DNA of 64,000 nucleotides from Flavicella sp963932955 (GTDB taxonomy: Bacteria > Bacteroidota > Bacteroidia > Flavobacteriales > Flavobacteriaceae), in assembly GCA_963932955.1 (NCBI GenBank), contig CAWVRK010000001.1, positions 124,001 through 188,000 on the forward strand, given 5' to 3'. Shown piece after piece: positions 23,420 through 32,352 of the stretch. Numbering within the stretch: position 1 is the stretch's first letter; each line of letters starts with the position of its first letter. The position numbers and the translations under genes were made by a program. The notes beneath the pieces were generated by a model, which saw only the letters and a list, made by a program, of their open reading frames with translations, did not search any database and was not told the DNA's origin.

Positions 23420-24045
23420 GGCTTGTGCTTTAAAGGCAAGTGAACCACTTTTTTGGTCTCAAAAAAATCCTCTTCAAAAAAAGCAGACAATTCGTACAAA
23501 GAAGCACTGCTGTACAATGAAAGTTCTTCTGTCAAATCGCCTCCTTTGAGGTAAAAAATGCCATTTCTAAGTGTGTGTTGTTGTTTTTTGGCAACTTTTT
23601 TGCGCACCCATTTCACAAAATCAGGCATCGTAGTTACGGCTCTACTGACGATAAAATCGAATTCTCCTTTGACTTTTTCTGCGCGTATGTGTGCCGCTTT
23701 TACATTTTTCAATCCCAAAGCTGCTGAAACTTCCTTCACAACTTTTATTTTTTTTCCAATAGAATCCACCAAATAAAATTCGGTTTCGGGAAATAAGATG
23801 GCCAATGGGATTCCTGGAAAACCGCCGCCTGTGCCGACATCCAAAACACGTGCCCCAGGATTGAAAGATTGAACTTTAGCAATGCCCAGAGAATGCAGTA
23901 CATGACGTTCGTATAAAGCAGCTATATCTTTGCGAGAAATCACATTTATTTTTGCATTCCACTCCGCGTACAACAATTCCAATTGTTTGAAATGTTGAAC
24001 TTGGGTTTCGGTAAGATTGGGGAAGTATTTATTTAAAATTTGCAT
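23416..24045 (-). CDS. rsmG: 16S rRNA m7G527 methyltransferase RsmG (GidB)
   Basis: 209 residues. RsmG methylates G527 of 16S rRNA using SAM. The segment HVLHSLGIAKV is followed by the SAM motif ARVLDVGTGGGFPGIPLAILFPETEFYLVDSIGKKIKVV and the family motif FIVSRAV. Convergent with frr, divergent from the desaturase. Confidence 0.96.
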   Translation of the reverse strand: MQILNKYFPNLTETQVQHFKQLELLYAEWNAKINVISRKDIAALYERHVLHSLGIAKVQSFNPGARVLDVGTGGGFPGIPLAILFPETEFYLVDSIGKKIKVVKEVSAALGLKNVKAAHIRAEKVKGEFDFIVSRAVTTMPDFVKWVRKKVAKKQQHTLRNGIFYLKGGDLTEELSLYSSASLYELSAFFEEDFFETKKVVHLPLKHKP

Positions 24046-24138
24046 AGTCAGTTTCTAGGATTCTCAAATGTAAGTGCTTTGTTTTTAGCAAGGGTGTAAA
24101 ATTATGAATTATTAAATTTTTAAGACCTAAAAATTAGT

Positions 24139-24146
24139 TATTTTTG
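24139..24146 (+). promoter_or_regulatory. Probable -7 element of the desaturase gene
   Basis: TATTTTTG lies 27 bases before the desaturase ATG. The -33 match (TTTT at 24117-24120) is 18 bases away and weak. Confidence 0.5.
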
Positions 24147-24172
24147 TATGCTGAAAACAACAGATCGCTGCC

Positions 24173-25258
24173 ATGCAAAAATTACATTTTTCAAGAATAG
24201 ATAAGGCCAAATTTTTCAAAACTTTGAACAAACGTGTAAACCGGTATTTCAAAGACAATAAAATCCGTAGAACTGGCAATTGGAAATTGTACAGCAAAGC
24301 CGTCTTGATGTTTTCGATTTTATTTATTCCTTTTGCAATAGGGCTGACCGTTTCGATGCCGCAATGGGCGCTCTTGCTTATGGCCATCGCAAGTGGAATA
24401 GGAATGGCAGGCGTGGGCATGAACGTCATGCACGACAGCAATCACGAGTCTTTTTCAAGCAGGAAATGGGTCAATAAATTGATGGGAAGCAGCATCTATA
24501 TTTTGGCAGGAAATGTTTACAATTGGAAAGTGCAACACAACGTATTGCACCATACATTTACAAACATCAAGGGACATGACGAAGACATTGATGCAGGACG
24601 AATCATTCGCTTTTCAAAACATTCCAAATGGTTGAAAATCCACAAACTCCAACGTTATTATTCTATTTTACTCTACGGATTGTTGACCATCAACTGGGCC
24701 ATCACCACAGATTTCAAACAGATGAGTCGCTACTTGAAAAAGAAACTATCATATGGTGATTTTCCAAACCCTACAAAAGAATGGATTGTTTTGGTAGCTA
24801 CAAAAATTGGCTACTACGCCTTTTGGATTTGCTTGCCCATAGCTGTGTTGGATCTTTCTTGGTGGAAAATTATGATCGGTTTTTTTGCTATGCATTACAC
24901 CGCAGGCCTTATTCTAAGTGTTGTTTTTCAATTGGCACACATCGTTCCACAAACAGACATGCCCCTGCCAGACAAAGAGGGGAATCTATCGCATACTTGG
25001 GCAATACACCAGTTGTACACCACATCTAATTTTGCGCCGAATAACAAATTCATCTCCTTCTTTACCGGAGGACTGAACCACCAAGTAGAACACCATATTT
25101 TTCCACACATTTCTCATATTCACTACCAAAAAATTGCAAAAATAGTCAAAGAAACTACCGACGAATTTAGTTTGCCTTACTACGAATACAAAACCATGAC
25201 CAAGGCTCTGTTGGCGCATTTCAATCACCTTAAAAATCTAGGAATCAATCCTGCATAA
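24173..25258 (+). CDS. Membrane fatty-acid desaturase
   Basis: 361 residues with hydrophobic helices at about 45-60, 65-85, 195-215 and 220-245. The three histidine boxes for the di-iron centre are HDSNH (87-91), HNVLHH (122-127) and the C-terminal NHQVEHHIFPH. The QxxHH form of the last box is typical of the Delta-5/Delta-6 acyl-lipid desaturase group. It uses ferredoxin or a cytochrome donor; no cytochrome b5 domain is fused here. Membrane-fluidity control is the likely role. It stands alone with its own promoter element. Confidence 0.93.
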   Translation: MQKLHFSRIDKAKFFKTLNKRVNRYFKDNKIRRTGNWKLYSKAVLMFSILFIPFAIGLTVSMPQWALLLMAIASGIGMAGVGMNVMHDSNHESFSSRKWVNKLMGSSIYILAGNVYNWKVQHNVLHHTFTNIKGHDEDIDAGRIIRFSKHSKWLKIHKLQRYYSILLYGLLTINWAITTDFKQMSRYLKKKLSYGDFPNPTKEWIVLVATKIGYYAFWICLPIAVLDLSWWKIMIGFFAMHYTAGLILSVVFQLAHIVPQTDMPLPDKEGNLSHTWAIHQLYTTSNFAPNNKFISFFTGGLNHQVEHHIFPHISHIHYQKIAKIVKETTDEFSLPYYEYKTMTKALLAHFNHLKNLGINPA

Positions 25259-25352
25259 CACTACAATACCCGTTGGCAGTAAAATAGAAAAGTCAAATCC
25301 TACTCGTTTTTGACCTTGATATTTGACAATTCATCAAAACAATTCAAAAAAA

Positions 25353-26537
25353 ATGGAACAACTATCAAACAGAATTAAGAACTTGCCTACTTCAGCTACA
25401 TTGGCAATGGCTGCCAAGGCAAGAGAATTGAAAGAACAAGGAAAAGACATCATCAGTTTGAGTTTGGGAGAGCCAGACTTCAATACACCTGAATTTATCA
25501 AAGATGCTGCCATCCAAGCCGTCAAAGACAATTACAATTCCTACAGCCCTGTAAATGGGTATGCAGATTTGCGCGAAGCAATTTGTAAAAAATTCAAAAG
25601 AGACAACAACCTTTCCTACAACCCCAATCAAATTGTGGTTTCTACTGGAGCCAAACAATCCATTGCCAATGTAGCACAAGTATTGTTGAATCCGGGTGAC
25701 GAAGTTTTGTTACCTGCGCCTTATTGGGTAAGCTATTCGGCGATTTCTATCTTGTCAGAAGCGAATTATGTGGAAATCCCTTCCAGCATTGATACCGACT
25801 TTAAAATAAATCCCAAGCAACTGGAAGCTGCCATTACCCCAAAAACAAAAATGATCTTTTTCAACTCGCCCAACAATCCGAGTGGAACCGTATACACCGA
25901 AGAAGAATACCGAGCGTTGGCCAAAGTATTGGAAAAACACCCTCAAATATACATCTTGTCAGACGAGATTTATGAGCACATCAATTATGGGCTAGGGAAT
26001 TTTAGTTTCGCAGCCATTGAAAGCATGTACGACAGAACAATCACAGTCAATGGTGTTGCCAAAGCTTTTGCCATGACGGGTTGGAGAATTGGATACATCG
26101 GCGCCCCAGAATGGATTGCAAAGGCCTGCAACAAGATGCAAGGACAAATCACTTCTGGAGCCAACTGCATCGCACAACGCGCAACCATAACTGCACTGGA
26201 AGCTCCCGTGACCAAAATCGGGTATATGGTAGATGAATTTCACAAACGAAGAGACATCGTCTTGGAACTTTTGGGAAAGGTCAAAGGATTTCAATTGAAC
26301 AAACCTGAAGGCGCTTTTTATGTCTTCCCAGACATCTCCTATTTCTTTGGAAAAACCATCAAAGGCCAAAAAATAAAAAATGCATCCGACTTTTCAATGC
26401 TATTGTTGGAAAAAGCCAATGTGGCTACCGTCACAGGAGAGGCCTTTGGAGCACCCGAATGCATCAGAATGTCGTATGCCGCATCTGAAGAACAAATCAA
26501 AGAAGCGATTGCACGAATTAAAAAAGTGGTCGGATAA
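25353..26537 (+). CDS. Class I aspartate-type aminotransferase (PLP-dependent)
   Basis: 394 residues from the ATG at 25353 (MEQLSNRIKNLPTSATLAMAAKARELK). The opening and LSLGEPDFNTPEFI are typical of the aspartate aminotransferase Ib subgroup. Further motifs are SVGAKQSIANV-like STGAKQSIANV, NSPNNPSGTVY, YILSDEIYEHINYG and the PLP lysine in VNGVAKAFAMTGWRIGY, with the C-terminal RMSYAASEEQI carrying the substrate arginine. It converts aspartate and 2-oxoglutarate into oxaloacetate and glutamate, though some members also use prephenate. A strong terminator follows. Confidence 0.95.
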   Translation: MEQLSNRIKNLPTSATLAMAAKARELKEQGKDIISLSLGEPDFNTPEFIKDAAIQAVKDNYNSYSPVNGYADLREAICKKFKRDNNLSYNPNQIVVSTGAKQSIANVAQVLLNPGDEVLLPAPYWVSYSAISILSEANYVEIPSSIDTDFKINPKQLEAAITPKTKMIFFNSPNNPSGTVYTEEEYRALAKVLEKHPQIYILSDEIYEHINYGLGNFSFAAIESMYDRTITVNGVAKAFAMTGWRIGYIGAPEWIAKACNKMQGQITSGANCIAQRATITALEAPVTKIGYMVDEFHKRRDIVLELLGKVKGFQLNKPEGAFYVFPDISYFFGKTIKGQKIKNASDFSMLLLEKANVATVTGEAFGAPECIRMSYAASEEQIKEAIARIKKVVG

Positions 26538-26563
26538 AACACTATACAATCACAAAAAACACT

Positions 26564-26602
26564 AAAACCTCGCAACGAATGCTGTTGCGAGGTTTCTTTT
26601 TT
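26564..26602 (+). terminator. Terminator of the aminotransferase gene
   Basis: AAACCTCGCAAC (26565-26576) is perfectly complementary to GTTGCGAGGTTT (26584-26595) around a seven-base loop, followed by CTTTTTT. Confidence 0.93.
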
Positions 26603-26656
26603 AAAAAAGGTTTTGTACTTTAGGTTGCCCTAAAACTACTATCCCTAAAAAAAACC

Positions 26657-27481
26657 ATGGAAAAAATTCCTTTTGACTTCGCACTGGACAACTACACCAA
26701 ATACAAAGACCAGGCCATTGATTTTGGCATTCAAATGCTCTTGGCAATTGCCTTGCTTTTTGTCGGGCTTTGGGTGGTGAAAAAATTGACGAAGGTCTCA
26801 AAAAAATTGATGGCAAAAGGAAACGTAGAAATCAGTCTGCAAAGTTTTCTCTCCGACCTTTTGAACTGGGGCTTAAAAGCCCTGCTTCTAATTGCAGTTT
26901 TGAGTCAAATGGGAATTGCGACAACTTCCTTTATCGCGATTCTTGGTGCTGCAGGATTGGCCTTGGGATTGGCTTTGCAAGGTGCCTTAGGTAATTTTGC
27001 TGGTGGCGCATTGATCTTGTTGTTCAAACCGTTCAAAGTAGGTGACCTAATCGAAGCTCATGGAGAACTCGGGGTGGTCAAGGAGATTCAAATTTTTGTT
27101 ACAAAACTGGTCACTCTTCAAAACAAACTGGCCATCATTCCCAACGGAATTCTTTCCAATGGCACCATAAAAAATTATACGGAAGAAGGAAAATTACGAG
27201 TAGACATGACCATCGGTATTGCGTATAACTCTGACCTTCACCAAGTAAAAACCTTGCTGAAAGAAACATTGGCAAAACACCCCAAAGTACTTCAAGACCC
27301 CAGTCCAGAAGTCCATGTGGCGAACTTGGCAGACAGCGCCGTCGAAATGGCCGTTCGGCCTTGGGCTGCTCCAAAAGATTATTGGCAAGTATATTTTGAA
27401 TGTTTGGAAGCTTGTAAAATTGCTTTGGACAAAGAAAAAATCACCATTCCTTTTCCTCAGCGAGATGTTTACATGAAATAA
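26657..27481 (+). CDS. Small-conductance mechanosensitive channel (MscS family)
   Basis: 274 residues, close to MscS itself. Three N-terminal helices are seen; the pore helix contains GLALGLALQGALGNFAGGALILL, followed by FKPFKVGDLIEAHGELGVVKEIQ, the start of the beta domain. The C-terminal alpha/beta cage region ends IPFPQRDVYMK. Such channels open on hypo-osmotic shock. It stands alone and ends 19 bases before the convergent tsaB stop. Confidence 0.95.
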   Translation: MEKIPFDFALDNYTKYKDQAIDFGIQMLLAIALLFVGLWVVKKLTKVSKKLMAKGNVEISLQSFLSDLLNWGLKALLLIAVLSQMGIATTSFIAILGAAGLALGLALQGALGNFAGGALILLFKPFKVGDLIEAHGELGVVKEIQIFVTKLVTLQNKLAIIPNGILSNGTIKNYTEEGKLRVDMTIGIAYNSDLHQVKTLLKETLAKHPKVLQDPSPEVHVANLADSAVEMAVRPWAAPKDYWQVYFECLEACKIALDKEKITIPFPQRDVYMK

Positions 27482-27500
27482 TTGAACGCTATTTTGTAAA

Positions 27501-28178
27501 TCAGCTTCTTTTTTTAGACTTGGTCCCAACAAAATCCTTGAGGTAAAAAGGTTCGAAATAAGCGACGTCTTCAAATTCTTGTCGCGTGTATTTCTCATAA
27601 GCCAAGGCACTCATTTCTCGTGCCGATGGGAAAAAGTCATCTCTAAAAACGGCATTGGGATGCCGGATGATTTCCTTGCACTTTTCAGCCCCATCCCCCA
27701 AAAAATGTACAGGCCCATTGTCGAGGGCTTCCCCAAAAGAATGGCCCTCAACAATCTGAGCTTCGGTTGCTCGAATCTGCTGGTAAGAAGAATCAAAAAC
27801 AGCACTGTAGACTTCGGATCTTCTCGCGTCTAACATCGGAACGAGAACTCCCTCCGAAATGGAAATCGCATGTGCCAAAATCGTCAAGGTTTCCAAAGCA
27901 ATCATCGGAATCTCTAAGGCGTAGCACAATCCTTTGGCAGCGGACACACCGATGCGCAAACCCGTATAAGAACCCGGTCCTCTTCCAACTGCCACTGCTG
28001 ACAAATCCTTAAAGGTTAGCTGGGATTCTTGAAGAATATCTGCTAAAAAAACATGCAATTGCTCTGCGTGAGAAAACCCACCCGTATTCACTTCTTTCAG
28101 AGCAAGCAATTTCCCGGATTTGCTGAGGCTCACAGAACAATTTTTGGTAGCTGTTTCAATGTTTAAAAGATAGGACAC
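27501..28178 (-). CDS. tsaB: tRNA threonylcarbamoyladenosine biosynthesis protein TsaB
   Basis: 225 residues from a GTG at 28178, which places NIETATKNCSVSLS at the start as in other TsaB proteins. TsaB is an ASKHA-fold partner of TsaD in t6A37 modification of tRNA. The motif GRGPGSYTGLRIGVSAAKGL and the VPMLDARRSEVYSAVF segment are diagnostic. The protein lacks the metal-binding histidines of TsaD, as expected. It is divergent from the HD hydrolase. Confidence 0.94.
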   Translation of the reverse strand: MSYLLNIETATKNCSVSLSKSGKLLALKEVNTGGFSHAEQLHVFLADILQESQLTFKDLSAVAVGRGPGSYTGLRIGVSAAKGLCYALEIPMIALETLTILAHAISISEGVLVPMLDARRSEVYSAVFDSSYQQIRATEAQIVEGHSFGEALDNGPVHFLGDGAEKCKEIIRHPNAVFRDDFFPSAREMSALAYEKYTRQEFEDVAYFEPFYLKDFVGTKSKKRS

Positions 28179-28208
28179 AGGTGTTGTATTTAAAGACTGT
28201 TAATTTGG

Positions 28209-28216
28209 CAAAGATA
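28209..28216 (-). promoter_or_regulatory. Probable -7 element of tsaB
   Basis: On the minus strand TATCTTTG lies 30 bases before the tsaB GTG. The -33 position shows only a weak AATC, so confidence is moderate. Confidence 0.5.
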
Positions 28217-28264
28217 CCAATTTGATTTTTCTGTAGATTGCTAATTATTCCGTTATTTTACAAG

Positions 28265-28918
28265 ATGAACAAAGAACAGATTCTTCAAAACACCGCCGAC
28301 TTCGTAAAAGAAACCCTTGCAAATGCAGAAGGGGGACACGATTGGTTTCACATTGAACGCGTGACCAAAAATGCAAATCGAATTGCGAAAAAAGAACTTG
28401 CAGACCCCTTTGTGGTCGAACTGGCCGCTTTGCTGCATGACATCGCCGATTCAAAATTTCACAAAGGAGACGAGAGTATTGCTCCAAAAAGAGCCCGTGC
28501 ATTTCTAAACGAACAGGGCGTTTCGAAAACAGTCGCAGACCATGTGGTCCAAATTGTCACACATGTTTCTTTTAAGGGAGGGAATTTTGAACGAGAATTC
28601 CATTCCAAAGAATTGGAAGTGGTACAAGATGCAGATCGTTTGGATGCACTCGGCGCCATCGGCATCGCGCGGTGTTTTGGCTATGGTGGATTCAAAAAAA
28701 GAACCTTATACGATCCGAAAATCAAACCCAAGCTCTCGATGACGAAGGAAGAATACAAAAAATCAACCGCACCGAGCATCAACCACTTTTACGAAAAACT
28801 ATTGCTCTTAAAAGACAGGATGCACACGGATACAGGACGAAAAATAGCCACAGAAAGGCATCAATTTATGGAACTCTTTTTGACGCAGTTTTACGCAGAG
28901 TGGACCGGAACACTGTGA
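28265..28918 (+). CDS. HD-domain phosphohydrolase
   Basis: 217 residues from the ATG at 28265 (MNKEQILQNTADFVKE). The HD metal-site residues are H in GGHDWFHIERV, HD in AALLHDIADSKF and D in VQDADRLDALGAIGIARCF. This belongs to the YedJ-like group, whose substrates are mostly undefined nucleotides. The whole protein is the HD domain. It is convergent with the enoyl-CoA hydratase gene, with 212 bases between them. Confidence 0.93.
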   Translation: MNKEQILQNTADFVKETLANAEGGHDWFHIERVTKNANRIAKKELADPFVVELAALLHDIADSKFHKGDESIAPKRARAFLNEQGVSKTVADHVVQIVTHVSFKGGNFEREFHSKELEVVQDADRLDALGAIGIARCFGYGGFKKRTLYDPKIKPKLSMTKEEYKKSTAPSINHFYEKLLLLKDRMHTDTGRKIATERHQFMELFLTQFYAEWTGTL

Positions 28919-29110
28919 CTGAAAGCCCGTTGATTGTTTGCTCGTATTTGACTCTTTGGACACGAGCATGTTGGTTGTTCGTTGTTTTTAAAATAAAAAG
29001 TTTGAGAACTCAATAAAAATAAAGTGGGTGTCATCCAACCTATATTTCAGTTATCAATCTCACTTTCGGCGGTCTGTGGATTCGTGTGTTTTTCAAAAAA
29101 AAGGTCTTTT

Positions 29111-29133
29111 TTACAAAAACCCATTAGGGTTTA
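29111..29133 (-). terminator. Terminator overlapping the enoyl-CoA hydratase stop
   Basis: AAACCC and GGGTTT (29117-29122 and 29127-29132) form a six-base stem with a four-base loop. On the minus strand it is followed by TTG and further T residues. The stem includes part of the stop codon. Confidence 0.5.
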
Positions 29134-29907
29134 AAACTTCGGTTTTCTCTTTTGTAAAAAAGCCTGGGTCCCTTCTTGAAAATCAGCCGTCCCAAAACAA
29201 GCGCCAAAATTTTGAATTTCTACTTCAAAACCGTCTCTGCCTTCCGAATAATTTGCAAGAACCGCTTGGATTGCTGTACCGAGTGCTTGGGGAGAATTGC
29301 GGCTGATTTTTTGAGCCAGTTCAAGGCAGTGCGACAGCAAATCTTCAGGAGCCACCACTGCATTGACCAAACCAGCATTCAAAGCCGTTTCCGCAGCAAT
29401 CATACTGCCCGTCAAAATCAACTCCAAGGCCCTGCCCTTCCCTACCAACTGAGGCAATCTTTGGGTGCCGCCATAGCCAGGAATCAAGCCTAAGGAAACC
29501 TCAGGAAGTCCCATTTTGGCATGCGCAGAGGCACACCTCAAGTGACAAGCCATCGCCAATTCCAAACCACCGCCCAAGGCAAAACCATTGATAGCAGCGA
29601 TCACCGGCTTGGGGAAATTTTCAATAAAATCAAACAACAAGGTCTGTCCCTGCCTTGCCAAAAGCATTCCTTCTTCTGAAGAAAAATTTTCAAATTCGGA
29701 AATGTCAGCACCCGCCACAAAGGCTTTGTCACCTGCCCCTGTCAAAAGCACCACACGAACCGAAGTGTCCGCCTTCAAAGTTGCAAATACCGTGTGTAAC
29801 TCTGCAATCGTATCGCTGTTCAGCGCGTTGAGTTTGGCAGGTCTGTTGACCATTATCCTTGCAACACCCGTGGCTGGAAAATCAAGAAGTGTGTTTTGGA
29901 ATTTCAT
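29131..29907 (-). CDS. Enoyl-CoA hydratase/isomerase (crotonase) family protein
   Basis: 258 residues. The crotonase signature is clear: TGAGDKAFVAGADISEF forms the oxyanion hole, and GFALGGGLELAMACHLRCA and LGLIPGYGGTQRLPQLVG include the two catalytic glutamates. It most probably hydrates short-chain trans-2-enoyl-CoA in beta-oxidation or amino-acid breakdown. It lies 29 bases after the histidine kinase gene and is probably co-transcribed with it. Confidence 0.94.
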   Translation of the reverse strand: MKFQNTLLDFPATGVARIMVNRPAKLNALNSDTIAELHTVFATLKADTSVRVVLLTGAGDKAFVAGADISEFENFSSEEGMLLARQGQTLLFDFIENFPKPVIAAINGFALGGGLELAMACHLRCASAHAKMGLPEVSLGLIPGYGGTQRLPQLVGKGRALELILTGSMIAAETALNAGLVNAVVAPEDLLSHCLELAQKISRNSPQALGTAIQAVLANYSEGRDGFEVEIQNFGACFGTADFQEGTQAFLQKRKPKF

Positions 29908-29936
29908 ACCGATTTATTTTAAGTTATAAAAAATCC

Positions 29937-31403
29937 TCAGGCGTCCGTTCTGTTACCCTTCGGAATATGCACTATAAACTGTGTTCCTACCTCTTCTTGA
30001 GACTGAAAGGAAATGGCCCCACCATATCCTTCAATAATTTTTTTGACCATTGGAAGCCCCAAGCCCATGCCGCTGCTCTTGGTTGTAAACCGAGGTTCAA
30101 ACACCTTTGACTTTAACGCTTCCACGATGCCTTTTCCGTTATCAACAACCAACAACTCAATTGCGAGTTCCGATTCCGAGACGGTCAAAGTAATCCTTGG
30201 GTCTTCTATCTCTTCGGTTGCGTGCATGGCATTTTGGATGAGGTTGGTCACAATTCGTATCAATTGTGTTTTGTCCATATTGACTATGATTTCTTTGTCC
30301 GGACTCTGAAAGTGAATGTAGGATTTGTCAAAAATATCCAAAGCCATTTTGAGCACTCCAACCACTTCAATTCTTTCTTTTTGTTTGCTCGGCATTTGGG
30401 CAAAATCGGAAAAGGCAGTCGCAATAGAATTCATGACGTCAATCTGTTGGATCAAAGTGTCGCTGTATTCTTTTAATTTCTCTTTGCTATTGGGGGCTTT
30501 GGGATCGAAGCGTCTTTGAAAACTTTGTACGGACAGCCGCATGGGGGTCAAGGGGTTTTTGATTTCGTGCGCCACCTGCTTTGCCATTTCTCTCCACGCG
30601 TGTTCTCGTTCACTTTTTGCGAGTTTTACCGCACTTTCTTCCAATGCATCGATCATGTTGTTGTAGGCATTGACCAGTCTTTGAATTTCCCTAGATTCAT
30701 TGCCCAAAACAATCTTTTGGTTCTGTTTGTCCAAACCTGTATGACTCATCTTATCGATGATTGTTTTCAAGGATTTAGTGATGTAACTTGATAAAAAATA
30801 GGCAATCAAAATGGCTGTTACAAATAGCAAGACATAGAGGACTCCCAAACGAGACAAAAATTCTTTTAAGTCTTTTTCTTGGGTAGAATTGTCTTGAAAA
30901 TAATGCAGTTTCAAAATCCCAATCGGTTCTTGAATTTTATTGTATATGTAGGTGTAAGAAGCTTGCAAGGGTTTGCCTGCTGCATCGCTGTCTTGGAGTA
31001 TCCGATAAGACCCAAGGTCTTCCAACTCTTTGATGTCTTGAGGACTCACACCTTCTCCTGAACGCGTTGTGAGTTCCTTCGTCGGTGACCCGATGAGCAA
31101 CTCCCCTTGTAAGTCGTATATCTTGATATTTACTTTGTGAACTGACGCTATTTCATCAATCTTTTGCTCAAAAACCGCATAGATATTTTGGGTCAACAGG
31201 GGTGTGGAAGTGTTGTACAGCACATAGCTGATGTTCAATCGAATGGCATCCTCTTTTCTCTCAAATCGACTTTTGTTGTATGCCGAAGTTTGTTTTTTGT
31301 ATTGAAAAACCGTCATAAAGGCAATCAGTACATAGGTCAAAAGAATCAACAGGATCATTGACAAAAAGATGCGTATGCGAAGTGAGAGCTTTTTAAAATT
31401 CAT
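29937..31403 (-). CDS. Membrane sensor histidine kinase with HAMP domain (NtrY-like, orphan)
   Basis: 488 residues. Helix 1 (about 11-32) and helix 2 (about 188-205) bound a periplasmic sensor of 155 residues. A HAMP-like linker (206-260) leads to the H-box MAKQVAHEIKNPLTPMRLSVQ with H279. The ATPase domain has LIQNAMHAT, VVDNGKGI and SSGMGLGLPMVKKI. The order is that of NtrY-type kinases. There is no partner response regulator in this window. It is followed by the enoyl-CoA hydratase gene. Confidence 0.95.
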   Translation of the reverse strand: MNFKKLSLRIRIFLSMILLILLTYVLIAFMTVFQYKKQTSAYNKSRFERKEDAIRLNISYVLYNTSTPLLTQNIYAVFEQKIDEIASVHKVNIKIYDLQGELLIGSPTKELTTRSGEGVSPQDIKELEDLGSYRILQDSDAAGKPLQASYTYIYNKIQEPIGILKLHYFQDNSTQEKDLKEFLSRLGVLYVLLFVTAILIAYFLSSYITKSLKTIIDKMSHTGLDKQNQKIVLGNESREIQRLVNAYNNMIDALEESAVKLAKSEREHAWREMAKQVAHEIKNPLTPMRLSVQSFQRRFDPKAPNSKEKLKEYSDTLIQQIDVMNSIATAFSDFAQMPSKQKERIEVVGVLKMALDIFDKSYIHFQSPDKEIIVNMDKTQLIRIVTNLIQNAMHATEEIEDPRITLTVSESELAIELLVVDNGKGIVEALKSKVFEPRFTTKSSGMGLGLPMVKKIIEGYGGAISFQSQEEVGTQFIVHIPKGNRTDA

Positions 31404-31517
31404 GGACCGTTTTAAAAAAGATAGAGGCTACAAGGTTTTAATTTTTAAGGACAAAACCTATTAATTTTGAAAAAAAAGGAAAAGGGCAAAATTCGAACAG
31501 GCACAAATCGTTGCTCC

Positions 31518-31784
31518 TTATTTGTATTTGAACTTGCAATAGATGATCACCAAAGAAAGAAGACCGGTCACAATATTTGCCAAAATCATCGACAGACTAT
31601 TGAGGTAGCAACCGTAAGACAGCCAAAGTAAAATCCCGACGAAAAACAATAAAAACATAGTCAAAGAAACACCTTTCGCAGACTTCTTTTTCCAAATCAT
31701 GTATACCTGTGGCACAAAGGAAAAAGTGGTGAGCGTCGCTGCTAAGAGACCGATGATTTCAATATGAAAAGGAATGCTGTCCAT
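31518..31784 (-). CDS. SemiSWEET-type sugar transporter
   Basis: 88 residues with three helices, the half-size SWEET unit that functions as a dimer. The first helix carries the PQ motif, FSFVPQVYMIWKKKSAKGVSLTMF, as in bacterial SemiSWEET proteins; NIVTG lies in the third helix. Passive transport of small sugars is expected. Its ATG shares one base with the stop of the preceding lipoprotein gene (TAATG), so translation is coupled. Confidence 0.92.
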   Translation of the reverse strand: MDSIPFHIEIIGLLAATLTTFSFVPQVYMIWKKKSAKGVSLTMFLLFFVGILLWLSYGCYLNSLSMILANIVTGLLSLVIIYCKFKYK

Positions 31785-32272
31785 TAGTCTTGGAAGTCTG
31801 CTGGCATCCGAAGGGTTTCCATATAATACACGTCGTCGTTTTCCCCGTCTCTATCTTGGTCAAATACGGCCCTTACAGAATAGCCATCTTCGATCTGCTG
31901 CAATCCAAAAGAAATAGTTTTCGATTTTTTTCCTCGCGAATAGGTATGAAACAAAGAATCTACGGTGACACGCCACTTTGCAGATTCTTTAGAACTGCTC
32001 GCACCAGATTTGTTGCGTTGCCATGTTTCAAAAGAACCGTCTGCCTTGTAATTGTAAAAAGTAGTTACTTTGGCGCGTTCCTCTCCCGGATTGGCAAAAT
32101 CCACATCATATTCGATCAAGGTATCTTTATTTCGATAGGTCGGCAATTCCCATTTGAAATAAACGGTTTTCCACTTTCCGGTCATGTATCGGGTCCTTTT
32201 TTCTTCCTCTGATGCACAAGAAAATACCATCAGTGCTAGCAAGAGAATCCATCCAATTTTTGTGTATCTCAT
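31784..32272 (-). CDS. Lipoprotein with a lipocalin-like beta-barrel pattern
   Basis: 162 residues. The lipoprotein signal ends in MVFSC. After TRYMTGKWKTVYFKWELP come alternating strands typical of small lipocalin-like lipoproteins (GKW near the first strand, then FYNYKADGSFETWQ and KWRVTVDSLF). No defined family is recognised and the function is unknown. One base overlaps SemiSWEET. An 80-base gap separates it from leuS upstream. Confidence 0.8.
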   Translation of the reverse strand: MRYTKIGWILLLALMVFSCASEEEKRTRYMTGKWKTVYFKWELPTYRNKDTLIEYDVDFANPGEERAKVTTFYNYKADGSFETWQRNKSGASSSKESAKWRVTVDSLFHTYSRGKKSKTISFGLQQIEDGYSVRAVFDQDRDGENDDVYYMETLRMPADFQD

Positions 32273-32352
32273 CGTTTTCTATTTGTATCATTTACATTCA
32301 ACGTGGTGCTCTTTTTGCCGAACGCGCATCACTACTCTGAGAAATACGGCGT